From Nigrospora sphaerica (lineage: Eukaryota > Ascomycota > Sordariomycetes > Amphisphaeriales > Apiosporaceae), in assembly GCA_018287875.1 (NCBI GenBank), contig JAGVVL010000001.1, positions 4,340,001 through 4,404,000 of the forward strand: DNA of 64,000 bases, given 5' to 3'. The position numbers were made by a program, and so were the translations under genes. The notes under the pieces are model-generated. The model was not told the DNA's origin. It ran no database searches and saw only the letters and a list, made by a program, of their open reading frames with translations. This document shows, in pieces, positions 54,485 to 64,000 of this stretch (the stretch's first letter is position 1; each line of letters begins with the position of its first letter).

Positions 54485-54714
54485 TATAACAGAATGATAC
54501 AAATCAAACGAGGTGACTATGTGCACGCAATTTCAATAATTGGCTGTCTGTATTGACTTCAATCTAGCCGTCCCTCCGTTTGTGGGCGCGGCCAGATTCT
54601 GTATAAGGGCGCCCCGGATTAACGTGGCGCCGCTCTGCCGTTTCAGCGACCGCCTTGCTTTGCTTTCATTTGCGCGCTAACGCACCGCCGATTCACCCGC
54701 CCGGCTTCTTTACA
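54485..54714 (-). repeat. RIP-mutated solo LTR of the Gypsy-A family (TSD TTYTA)
   Basis: 230 bp matching the Gypsy-A LTR in reverse, with about two dozen mostly C/T and G/A changes. Flanks TTTTA (54480-54484) and TTCTA (54715-54719) differ by one transition. It shows that the Gypsy-A family is older than its two pristine copies here. Confidence 0.88.
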
Positions 54715-55140
54715 TTCTAATAGCGTTAGTAACTATATATTAATAGAGTAGATAGTAGACATTATTAAATAGAAAAGTCTATGCGTTTTAAGATAATTAG
54801 ATACTTTAAAACTACTAAAGTTAATATATGTTTTTCTTTTTGTAAGGATCCAAAGGAATCACAATGGCACCGTCAGGTATAGGGTAGCGAAGAAGAGGCT
54901 TAATTCCACTGCAAGACTGATTTTTGCAGAATCCAGTTCGTCGTCAAGGCGCAAGCAATGCGCTCGCTCCTCGCTAAGTAGGCTGTAGGTGGGTGGTCTG
55001 CCGCAGTCAGTCAGTGACCAGGCTCATGGATGCACCTCTCCAACGCCTCCTCCTTTACACTTTTTTTCTTTTTTATATTGCTATCTTTGGTTAATTTATA
55101 ATCAGTTGTTAACTTATCTAGCTGTGTGCCGTAATAGTGA
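54715..55140 (+). repeat. RIP-mutated copy of the repeat at 27240-27450
   Basis: Collinear with 27240-27450 once the 213-bp LTR at 54841-55059 and its duplication are removed; nearly every difference is a C-to-T or G-to-A change in this copy. Confidence 0.75.
54841..55059 (-). repeat. 213-bp-family solo LTR, copy 8 (TSD CTTTT)
   Basis: 219 bp, CTTTT at 54836-54840 and 55060-55064, nested in the repeat above. Confidence 0.88.
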
Positions 55141-55697
55141 TTAGCTATTTTTTAACTTAAATTCATTAAGATAATAATATATAAATAGCTTCTTAAGATC
55201 TTATAGTCTTTACTAGCTAACTTATAAGTAATCTTTATGCTATAGCACCTATTTAAAACCGCTTACACTTATTATATATTTAAATCTTATAATATATATT
55301 TCTTTTTATATTAACATAAATATTAAAGTTTTTTATTAAATAATAATAATAATATTATATATAGAAACTTATTTATAACAATAATAATTTATTATTACTT
55401 TTAATATAATAATACAATATAATTTTTACTATTAAAAAACTTTATATTTATACTTTTTAATACGTTGCCTTCTTCTTTTATACATCTATTGATCTGCTTC
55501 AGTTATCTTATCTCAAGTTGCTTATCTTATACCCCTTACTTAGCTCGTTCCCAGCTCGTCCCCCTGCACGCCTCCCGTTTCTCGTGCCACCACCCAGCGC
55601 TGGCGCAGAGTTCCGTCTGCCCGACTATCCTACTTTCTACCACGCTACGCCACCCCTCCCGACCATCCGTACCATTCACGACTGCCACGATTCCAAG
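55141..55697. other. AT-rich tract, then alpha-tubulin promoter and 5' UTR
   Basis: Composition switches from AT-rich to GC-rich within about 100 bp near 55460-55550. The C/T-rich 55540-55697 stretch is typical of a fungal 5' UTR. No TATA box assigned. Confidence 0.55.
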
Positions 55698-57432
55698 ATG
55701 AAGGGCGAGGTAAGTTGCTGTTACTTTGTCGCCGCGGCCCCCCCTCTTCTCAAACTTTGCTCGGCTGCGTTTTCCTCATGGCCGGCTACCAGCCCGACGT
55801 AAATAAAGCAAACGGCACGAGCCGAAAGCTGAGGGCGTCGGCCGCGACTGCGACAGCGATGGCGATTTTCTTTGGGCTCCCTCGCTCTCTCCGTCTCGTC
55901 GTCCCGGCCGTGTCAATTGACGTCTCTCCCTCCATCTTCTAGATCCTCCACCTCCACATCGGCCAGGCCGGTACCCAGCTGGGTAACAGTGCCTGGGAGC
56001 TGTACGTCCTTCACCGCCCCCTCGGGCGCCTACGCGCGTGAAGGATGCTGATAACTAACCCCCACGCTCACAGGTACCTGCTTGAACACGGCCTCGGCAT
56101 GGACGGCCGCCCCGACCCCAATGCCAAAGACATTGTCGAGGGCGGCTCGTACGAGACCTTCTTCACCGAGACCAGCAACGGTAAACACGTCCCCCGCTCC
56201 ATCTTTGTCGACCTCGACCCTTCGCCCATCGACGAGATCCGCACGGGCGACTACCGGCAGCTCTTTCACCCCGAGCTGTTGATCAGCGGCAAGGAAGACG
56301 CCGCCAACAACTATGCCCGCGGCCACTACACCATTGGCAAGGAGATGGTGGAGAACGTTATCGACCGCATCCGACGCGTGGCCGATAACTGTCACTCGCT
56401 CCAGGGCTTCCTCATCTTCCACTCCTTTGGTGGCGGTACTGGTTCCGGCTTCGGCGCCCTGCTCCTTGAGCGCCTCTCGGCCGACTACGGCAAGAAGTGC
56501 AAGCTCGAGTTCGCCGTTTACCCTGCCCCGCGCGTCTCGACCGCCGTCGTTGAGCCCTACAACGCTGTCCTGTCCACCCACAGCACCATCGAGAACGCCG
56601 ACTGCACCTTCCTTGTCGACAACGAGGCCGTCTACGATATCTGCAAGCGTAACCTGGGTGTCCAGCGTCCCGACTACCAGCACCTGAACCGTCTGATTGC
56701 CCAGGTCGTCAGCTCCATCACCTCGTCTCTGCGCTTCGACGGTGCCCTTAACGTCGACCTGAACGAGTTTCAGACGAACCTGGTGCCCTACCCTCGCATC
56801 CACTACCCCTTGATCAGCTACGCCCCCGTCGTCTCCGCCGCCAAGAGTGCCCACGAGAGCTTCAAGGTCCACGACCTCACGTTCCAGTGTAAGTTCCAAG
56901 CCCTCCCCTCCTTCCGTGTCCCTATGCACTCGCCTGACGGCTGCTTGCAGGCTTCGAACCCAACAACCAGATGGTCGTCTGCGACCCGCGCAATGGCAAA
57001 TACATGGCGGTTGCCCTGCTGTACCGTGGCGATGTTGTTCCCCGGGACTGCAGTGCCGCCATTGCGGCCCTCAAGGCCAAGGCCTCGTTCAACCTCGTCG
57101 AGTGGTGCCCCACGGGCTTCAAGCTGGGCATCAACTACCAGAAGCCCATGGCCGTTCCGACCACCTCTCCCGAGGATGCCGGTCTCGCCTCGGTCGACCG
57201 GTCGGTTTCCATGCTGTCCAACACGACTGCCATTGCCGAGGCCTGGTCTCGGCTAGACCACAAGTTTGACCTCATGTACAGCAAGCGGGCCTTTGTGCAC
57301 TGGTATGTCGGCGAAGGAATGGAGGAGGGCGAGTTCTCCGAGGCTCGCGAGGACCTGGCTGCCCTGGAGAAGGACTACGAGGAGGTTGCTGCCGACAGCT
57401 TCGAGGCCGACGAGGCCGATGCTGAATACTAG
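55698..57432 (+). CDS. tubA: Alpha-tubulin
   Basis: Structural subunit of microtubules, pairing with beta-tubulin and binding GTP at a non-exchangeable site. Four exons: 55698-55709, 55943-56001, 56074-56888 and 56951-57432; introns of 233, 72 and 62 nt with GTAAGT, GTACGT and GTAAGT donors; 455 residues, usual for the family. The 12-nt first exon encodes MKGE, the conserved fungal start, followed by [15 protein letters not shown]. The tubulin signature GGGTGSG is at about 143-149, the T5/T6 region and the [12 protein letters not shown] segment are intact, and the acidic tail ends in Glu-Tyr. Open throughout. It is the first unique gene next to the repeat block. Confidence 0.97.
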
Positions 57433-57810
57433 ACTCACGTCGGGGGCTGGCCACATGATAGTTTGATAACATTGGCTGATTCGCCGTCTTCAACCTCCTG
57501 ATACCTCTTGAACCCGGGGCATTGTGCAGCTTGGTGCGCCGATATTCCCTTCCGCCCCCCATTTTGCGTGGCTGGACGAACGGGCCGTTGTAGACACGAG
57601 ATACCTCTGAACATGGTTCATGACCGTTCCGTTGGCGCCGGTGGCCGACCTTAAGCGGTCGCACAACCCTAGGGTCAGGATTACCGCTGGGGTGCTCACG
57701 TCGGGTCTCGATTGCGACAACGAATGTGACGACGAGCAATGTGCACAAAATAAAACCTAAAGTGTGGGGTAATAGATACTGGCGACCACCAGCACGGTCC
57801 TTGAATCCGT
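57433..57810. other. Convergent 3' region of alpha-tubulin and NOP12
   Basis: Holds the 3' UTRs of two genes that end towards each other. Nothing else recognised. Confidence 0.6.
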
Positions 57811-59674
57811 CTACTCTTTACGCTTCTGCCTCCAGGCGGCAGCACGCGTGGCTCCCCGTCCCTTCGCTTTGGCGGCCCCGCCGGCCTTCTTGCTTTTCTG
57901 TCCCTTGAATTTCAGATCCTTCGGCCGGCCGTCTTTGGCACTCGCGCGGCGGCCCTCGAAAATGATCTGCTCCGGCGTCTTGATCGCCGACAGGTCAATA
58001 GAACCCGTGGCCCCATGCGGCTCTCGGGATCTCGGTGTCCGACCCCGCCCCTTCAGCTCACGTTGCTGCCGTGCCGCCCCGGCGCGGCCTAGCAGGCGGC
58101 CAGCGCGGCCGGCGAGAGATTGCTGTTCTGGCGTAGCCTTGTGCTTGTACTTCGTACTTTTGGCGCCATTGGTACCGCTCTTGTCTGCTGCCGCTGCCGC
58201 TTCAAGTCTGGCCTTGGTCGTGCGTTCCATTGCCAGCGCGGTTTTGCGGGGATCCTTGGCCCTGCTCACCCGCAAAATCCGAGGCAGCATGGGCGGGAAC
58301 TTCTTCCCGTCGAGCAAGAGCGCTCCCTCGACGTGATTCGCGTCATAGAATTGGACGTAAGCGAACCCTTTGCCCACCCGCGTGTTGGCATCTCGGGGCA
58401 CCCGTACACTTTCCACTTTGCCGGCGGCCTTACCGAAGGTCCGCCATAGACCCTCTTCCATATCGGCGGGGAATTTGGTGCGCTTCTTCGTGGTTGTCTC
58501 ACCCTCGGCGTTGGTTTCGACAATTGTTTCGTCATCCACAAAGCCCAGATTGCCAACGAACACACAGCGTCGGTGATCGATGGGCGCGGGATGGGCCACA
58601 CTATCAGCCCGGAGGTGACGGTCGAGAATGACGGTGCCGTTAAGAGCCTTCAAAGCTGCACGCGCAGCCAAGGTGGTACTGTAGACAACGTAGGCATTGG
58701 TCGACTTCGTGGTGCTGGACATGAGAGACTTGGTAATGTAGGCTGCGCGCTTAGGCATGCCGCCACCGGCAAAAGCCGTCGAGCGGAAACGGAGAGATTC
58801 AACCTTGTGGGGACCGGTGGAGGAATCGAGGGATGCGAGCGGCGAAGCTAGGTGAGCGAGTAGCTGCTTTTTGGCCGAACTCGACGAGATGGCCTCGCTC
58901 GAGATGTTCCCAAGGAAGAGGGTGCGATTGGCCTTGTCGACCTCAACATCGACATGTTCATCGGCTTTTCGAATGAGAGACTCGTGAACTATCGGTGTAT
59001 CGTCTTCCTCGTGTCCGTCCTCGGCCGCGTCTGCAGGCTGAGCCGACATTGCGCCGACCGCCTTCCCGTTGTCAGCTTTCCGGCGCTTCTCATCCGGCGC
59101 GACTTCCGCGTCTTCGTCGGCCAGCTTCTTGAAGTATCTGGCCTCAAGGTCGTCGTGTTCATCCCTCCGCTTGCGCTTGCGCTCCTTCGCCTTGGAACCG
59201 GGCGCCTCTTCGGCTTCCGGTACGCCATCCGAAGCAGTTTCGGTGTTGGCCGAGAGACCTTCGTTTCGCGCGTCATCCTCGCTGCCTTCTTCGTCTCCTG
59301 CAGTCTGGTCGCTTCCCAGCTCGCTCAGAACCTCGTCGTCACCACTGCCGCCATCGCCTTCGCTGTCAGAAGCCGCATCGGTCTCGTTACTGGGCTGCGG
59401 CGGCTTTTGTTCCCTGAGGGGCAGAAGCTCGGAGTATCGGGCGGTCGAAGGGGCCTTGACAGGGCCAGCCTGGGAGAGGTAAGCTTGAGTGGCCGGATAA
59501 TTTCCGAAGTCATCAAAAGGTTGACTTACACTGGAGGCGAAGAGAGCGTCCAGCGTAGGATCGACCTTCTCCCGGGAGGCGGCGAGCAGGGACTTCCTAT
59601 ACGAAAGTGGCCGGTCAGTGACAGGTCTTTTGGAGCGCCAACAGGCGGCGTCTGAGAACACACCCTTTGGCCAT
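57811..59674 (-). CDS. NOP12: Nucleolar protein 12 (pre-rRNA processing factor)
   Basis: RNA-binding nucleolar protein needed for pre-25S rRNA maturation and 60S subunit assembly. Model: exons 59674-59664, 59596-59530 and 59469-57811; introns of 67 nt (GTGTGT, CACTGAC, TATAG) and 60 nt (GTAAGT, CCCAG); phases 2 and 0; 578 residues. I chose the ATG at 59674 because the short exon splices in frame to KSLLAASREKVDPTLDALFASS, the conserved N-terminus, and then to AGPVKAP; unspliced reading would insert non-conserved residues. An acidic Ser/Glu-rich region follows, then two RRMs (RNP2 RTLFLGNI about 207; RCVFVGNL about 326, RNP1 KGFAYVQF) and a basic C-terminus. Confidence 0.92.
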
Positions 59675-60572
59675 ATTGGAGAGCGCAGGCGGCAAATAGG
59701 TGGAACAGCGCTTATAAAGAATCCGGCTTCGTCAACCTGTGCAAGTGGGTTGGACTGGATATTTGGGACAGCGGCCCTCCAAGCTGGACTGGCCGCGTGA
59801 AAAGTCGCGGGATGGCAAGCCAGGACAAAAAAAGGTGGAGAAGTTGCGATTGCGTTTATCGCTATCGATACCGGGGGCCAGAGCTGCCTGTGTACCTTCA
59901 AGTACCACCTGGGAAGTTGTAGAAGGCAGGGCAGCAGGGCAGAGAGGGCAGAGCGGGCAGTAAAGATGGGCGACGCGAGCGCGCAAGGGACCAAAGCAGA
60001 TGCGAGGCGGGCAAACCGAACATTGGCAAATGCATGCACGCGTGTTTCTGTCCTCACATTTGAACTACATATCCATATAATTGCACCGGCCTACCCACAA
60101 CGCTTCTGGCGCGCGAGTTGTTGACAGGGTCTCTTATCTCATGTGTGCGCGCGCGCCAGGGAGAACCTAAAGAAACACAGGCAGGCAGACGCCCGCCCAC
60201 CCACGCAACCACGCACACACGCACCTCCTCCATGCTTCGTGCGCAACTCACCATAACCCCATTCCCTTCATACCCTTCCCGCGCCTACCTGGCCTGCTTC
60301 TGCCCGCCAGCCGTCTTGCTGGTGCATGTGTCGACTGCGCGAGGACTGCTTGGCGGTTGACGACCCGTCCGTCTTCTTCCTCCCTGCTTGCGCCACCAAC
60401 ATCGTGTCCTGCCTGCGCCGCGCTTCTTCCGTCTGCCTCGCCGCCATCCGCCGCCCCCGAAGCGCAGATCGTGGGCCTGCCTTCCTACGAGCGCCTTCGC
60501 CTCCCAATTGAAACGCTGCGCGCCGTTGTAGAGAAGGCCACGTCCCGCGGGCTGGCACTCGATCTCGCTGCA
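59675..60572. promoter_or_regulatory. Divergent promoter region of NOP12 and DEP1
   Basis: About 900 bp between the two start codons. CT/CA-rich tracts (60180-60260) are present. Non-ATG open frames here are not supported as coding. No specific factor sites assigned. Confidence 0.55.
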
Positions 60573-62859
60573 ATGGCGACCGGAGATGCGGCCCCAGCCG
60601 CCGCGCCGCCGCCGCCGCCCCCTCTTACCATCCCTCCTCCTCCGGTGGAACCTCTGTCCGAAGATGGATCGAGCCCCTTGAGCGACGTCGAAGACAAGGA
60701 GGACGAACAAGGGGGGCTCCATGAAGTGCTGGTTTCAAGCCATCAGCCCGCCCCCGAAGACGGCGCTGGCCACGACGAAGACGACGACGACGACGAGAAT
60801 GATGGCGACTCCGACGGCGAGCTATCGGAAGCGAATGATACAGAAGCCGAAACAGAACGCCTTTATGATACACCGCAGTCCGCCTCGCGCCAGAAGAATA
60901 TTGTTCTGGACCGAGACGCACGTGGGCACCGCCTGGAGCGCACGCCAACGAAGCTCCGACAAGGCATGACGGTCAGCCCTGCCGCGGGCGAAGCCCGCGA
61001 CGATGACGATGACGACGCGCTTTCTGAACCGTCCATCGCCTCTAGCCCGCCGGCGCCCACCGTGCACGTCGCACCCGCGACGGACAGGCCCCCATCTCCG
61101 TCTCTGGCGTGTCTTGCCGAAGCCGCCGCCACCGACGACCACCTAGCCGAAAATCGGAAGCGCAAACGCTCATCTATACCCGCCGGAAAACCAGATATCA
61201 AGCAGTCGCCACGAAAACGCACCGAAGTGGCAGCGGCTGTGGGGGACCATGACGGAGACGTCGTAATGGCGGACGAGGAAGACGGCCCTACGAACACGAC
61301 CAGCGGTGAGCAGTCGGCTGATGAGGCTGCCAACGGCAGGGAGGTGGATGCCGAGCCGGCAGACAGAACCGACAGCGCCGACAGCGCCGAGGCCAAGGCC
61401 GGTCCGCGGTCCCGGGTTGATGATGACGGCAGGACCCGAAAGCAGACCCGCAGCGGCTCCAAGCGGCAAAAGGGAGGCCGGCGCTCGGCGAAACAAGAAG
61501 CTGACGAACTATCACACGACTCGGCTGCCAATGGCTTGGCAGCCGACGAAGAAAGCGCGCACACGGCCGATGACGACCACGCTCTAGACGTGGACGCAGC
61601 CGAAGAGGCCGAGGCTGCCCACAAGAATGAGGAAGAGTGTAGGTGGCGCCCGTTCCCGCATGCGACCCCCCGCCGCGGCGGTTCTGACAGTGCAACAGTT
61701 GAACGGAAGAGGGCTGCGTACGAGCAACTGACCAACATCGAGAAACGGTTCGCTACGTTCCGGGATAGGTACGTTTCGGCTTTGTCCGGCGCGCCGGTCA
61801 GACTTGCTACCCCTGTCCATATCGAGACTGACTGTTTTTGCGGTAGACTTTACGAAGAGAGGTTAGAGCAGCTCAATAGGGAGGAGGCCATGCTGCGAGC
61901 GGACAACCCCACGCATCCTGAGTATCTTGCCATGATGGAATGCGTAGATGCTCGCCGAAGCGAGAGGGTTCGGGTAGCACGGCAGGAGCTGGAACTGAAT
62001 CTTGAAGCGCTGGGTAGATGGGCAGTCGCCCGGCGCGCCCAGATCCATTCGCAGTTTTACCAGGACGTCCGAGAGACCCGCGAAAGGGCCGTGGCGGAGC
62101 TTGGCCAGCACTGGTATGCCATCCAGCACGAGCGGCGCAAGCATGCCAATAACGTGCCGGACTTTGGGCTGCGGTATCCGCAGAGCCAGGTGCAACGCGT
62201 GCGCAATGCTTTGTCGTACAACAAAGAGGTGTCGATTTTGTCGGGCGTCGCCAAGTACGAGGGGATGCCGGCGGCGCCGGAAATGCGTGGCGCATCGCTA
62301 CAAGAGATGGACGAAGACCTTGAAATCATGGCCGTAGGTGATGTCCTGGGATATGGCCCATCCCTCTCCCCTCGCTGGGCGGTGATAAAGAGTCGCGGCT
62401 GACCCAGTCCCACAGCGAGGCAGACAGGCAGCAGCAGCGCCAGCGCAACAACAGCCGCGGCCGTCGTACACCGACTACGGTAGCCTCAACTTTAGCCTTG
62501 GGGCCGCCGGGCAGCAGTTTCTTGAACAAACGGCTTGGGCCAATCCGAACCATCCATCGAATGCACACCTACTGCAGCGGCAGCACGCTACACCAGAGTC
62601 TCGGAAACGCAGTCCGCTGCCGGACGGCTCTGCCTCGCGCCGGCAGCAGCCGCACCACGGCCCGGCCAGCCAGCCGTTCGGCAGAGGTCTCGCTCTACAG
62701 AAGACGGGCTTGCGGCCGCCGTCCAGCTCACCCGAGGCGGCGCGCGCGGCCAGCGTGCTCGAGCAGACGAGTGCCAAAAGTCTGAAGGCGGGGGCGCATG
62801 GGGGGACAGCATCGGAGCGCCCCGATACGGCTTCCTTGGCGCTGGCAGAACCACGTTGA
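60573..62859 (+). CDS. DEP1: DEP1/Sds3-like subunit of the Rpd3L histone deacetylase complex
   Basis: Component of the Sin3-Rpd3 large deacetylase complex in transcriptional repression. Exons 60573-61768, 61847-62333 and 62416-62859; introns of 78 nt (GTACGT, GACTGAC, GGTAG) and 82 nt (GTAGGT, GGCTGAC, CACAG); 708 residues. ATG at 60573 is the first Met of the open frame and is followed by a Pro-rich stretch and the SSPLSDVEDKEDE motif. The middle is acidic, low-complexity and Lys/Arg-rich (nuclear). The Sds3-like region spans about 378-561 (KRAAYEQLTNIEKRFATFRD; RLYEERLEQLNREEAML) and is coiled coil. The Gln-rich tail comes from exon 3. DEP1 is preferred to SDS3 from the layout; I am less sure of the paralogue. 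Confidence 0.85.
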
Positions 62860-63267
62860 CATGGGAGGCTTCTGTCTGGCATTGCGGGCGTTTTACTTAC
62901 AGCCATTGCATTCAGTTGCTGCATTTGCGAGCGGAACCCGAACCAGTCCTAGACCCGCCCGCGCGCTAGGTTGGCTACATGGTTTTGGAGTTTGTTCGGC
63001 ATGGGAGTCGCTCATAGGATGGAGTGGCATGGCGTTTCGTGCAGCCCAAACGGGCGTCCCTCGCGTTCAATATACATAAGATGGGACACCGCACATCGTT
63101 GGCGACAGCGACCCCAAGGGGGGTCCGGTTACATAAACTAAGAAGCAGAGGTACTCTCCAACGCGACTCCTCCGTATGAGAGCTATGGATGTGACAAGGC
63201 CTTTCCCACCATGCAGCCGGGGTTGTGGAATGTGCGCAAGCCGTAGGCGTGTTCGCGATGGGGAAGC
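62860..63267. other. Convergent 3' region of DEP1 and COA3
   Basis: 3' UTRs of two convergent genes; no other feature recognised. Confidence 0.6.
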
Positions 63268-63655
63268 TTATTTCTTGGCGGGCTGCTGGGGCGCGTCGGG
63301 GACCTTTACGTCCTCGAATTCGTCTTGACCGATAGCGCGGATCGTGTAGATGTCTGCTGCCGTATTAGTTTCGGGCGCGATCGCAGCTGCCGTGGCGCAG
63401 GGAACCGCAGGCCGATTACGTACAGACTCCGAGGGCAAACGCGGCCACTCCTGTGCCGACAAGGGCGTTCTTGAACAGGTAGGGCCTCCGAGCGCGGATC
63501 AGCGCGGGAGAGTGCGTGTTTCTGTCGTAGTACGACGAGGTTCCGAAGCTGGATATGATGGGCAGAGCAGTCAGCGTCAGTGAGCACGGCAATGAATGGC
63601 CCTGGAAGCGGGGGGAGAGGGAGAGAGACACAGCGTCGGGATCTTACCCGGACAT
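63268..63655 (-). CDS. COA3: Cytochrome c oxidase assembly factor 3
   Basis: Small mitochondrial inner-membrane protein that binds newly made Cox1 with Cox14 and couples its translation to assembly. Exons 63655-63648, 63548-63424 and 63353-63268; introns of 99 nt (GTAAGA, GCTGACT, TCCAG) and 70 nt (GTACGT, ACTAAT, CAGCAG); phases 2 and 1; 72 residues. The 8-nt first exon gives MSG, followed by FGTSSYYDRNTHSPALIRARRP, one transmembrane helix (about residues 31-50), and the conserved TIRAIGQDEFEDVKVPDAP C-terminus. Short length and architecture match fungal Coa3. The alternative long minus-strand frames here are shadows. Confidence 0.9.
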
Positions 63656-64000
63656 CTTGAGGGGAGACGATGGCTTGGATGCCGCTTGTGCTGAGAAGAC
63701 ACAGTTGGCAAGTTGTGACAAATTTCCACTCACGATTTCCTGATGACGCGAACGAGGCTGCAGCCAGTACAGCACCTATTAACCTGGCGACCTGATTTAT
63801 GCAGAGTCCACCCACTCTACGAGCTATGTACCCTAAGCAGTACTTCGGTCATTGCTTGCTTTTATGAGCACGTGGCTAGGGGATGCGGTTACGCACCCAC
63901 CCACCGTCTAATCTTATGCATCAGCCTTGCAGAATCTGAAGCGGTACACAGCAACGACCAATGCTGTGGGCGGGGGGCCTTTCACGGAGGATACGCAGAC
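63656..64000. other. Region upstream of COA3
   Basis: Promoter side of COA3; no other gene recognised before the window ends. Confidence 0.5.

Noticed and set aside
56030..56929. 299-codon minus-strand frame inside alpha-tubulin
   Set aside because: Shadow of a strongly codon-biased gene; no domains, and the plus strand is a certain gene.
59675..60057. N-terminal extension of NOP12 up to 60057
   Set aside because: Not conserved in character; an 11-nt exon at 59674 with a good intron gives the expected N-terminus.
60357..60572. Upstream extension of DEP1 from a TTG
   Set aside because: No ATG, and the segment looks like 5' UTR; ATG 60573 fits better.
60863..61738. 291-codon minus-strand frame inside DEP1
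   Set aside because: Ser/Ala-rich shadow of acidic low-complexity coding sequence.

Overview
The window comes from a filamentous ascomycete (Pezizomycotina). Evidence: short introns (about 50-100 nt) with GTRNGT donors and CTRAC branch points; Ty3/gypsy chromoviruses, a Tad-like LINE and pogo/Fot-type DNA transposons; wide C-to-T and G-to-A decay of repeats typical of repeat-induced point mutation (RIP); and fungal NOP12, DEP1 and COA3 genes. I cannot name the species.

Layout. 1-5 kb: 5' part of a young Ty3/gypsy element (called Gypsy-A here), minus strand, inserted in a pogo transposase remnant. 5-15.2 kb: AT-rich desert of RIP-degraded transposons with GC-rich 213-bp solo LTRs dropped into it. 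15.5-26 kb: mixed island with a 50-residue secreted-peptide gene carrying a pogo/Fot element in its intron, a decayed spliced gene, a 5'-truncated LINE with 15-bp target duplication, a pogo relic and a second LINE fragment carrying a nested solo LTR and a (GAA)n tail. 27-51 kb: an onion of nested insertions. An old decayed gypsy element (Gypsy-X) was invaded by a complete 9,406-bp Gypsy-A copy and by several 560-bp solo LTRs; one of these was in turn hit by a complete 7,338-bp element (Gypsy-B) and another by three more solo LTRs. 51-55.4 kb: more solo LTRs and a 537-bp element with a tRNA-like sequence. 55.45-64 kb: compact, GC-richer unique genes: alpha-tubulin, NOP12 (minus), DEP1 (plus, divergent from NOP12) and COA3 (minus, convergent with DEP1).

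The most interesting signal is inside the gypsy elements. Gypsy-A and Gypsy-B each carry, between the integrase/chromodomain and the 3' LTR, an intron-containing gene on the strand opposite to gag-pol. In Gypsy-B it encodes a CX2CX6CX9CX2CX7C (Zn2Cys6-like) cluster followed by a coiled coil; the relic Gypsy-X keeps a decayed homologue. Both intact elements also lack a tRNA-type TGG primer site and instead show a 9-nt complement between the start of R in the LTR and the bases just after the LTR, as in self-primed Tf1/sushi elements.

Decay differs between elements: Gypsy-B and the old repeats carry transition-derived stops, while the two Gypsy-A copies are RIP-free, near identical, have identical LTRs and are broken only by one-base length changes, mostly in homopolymer runs. 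Neighbouring unique genes read cleanly.
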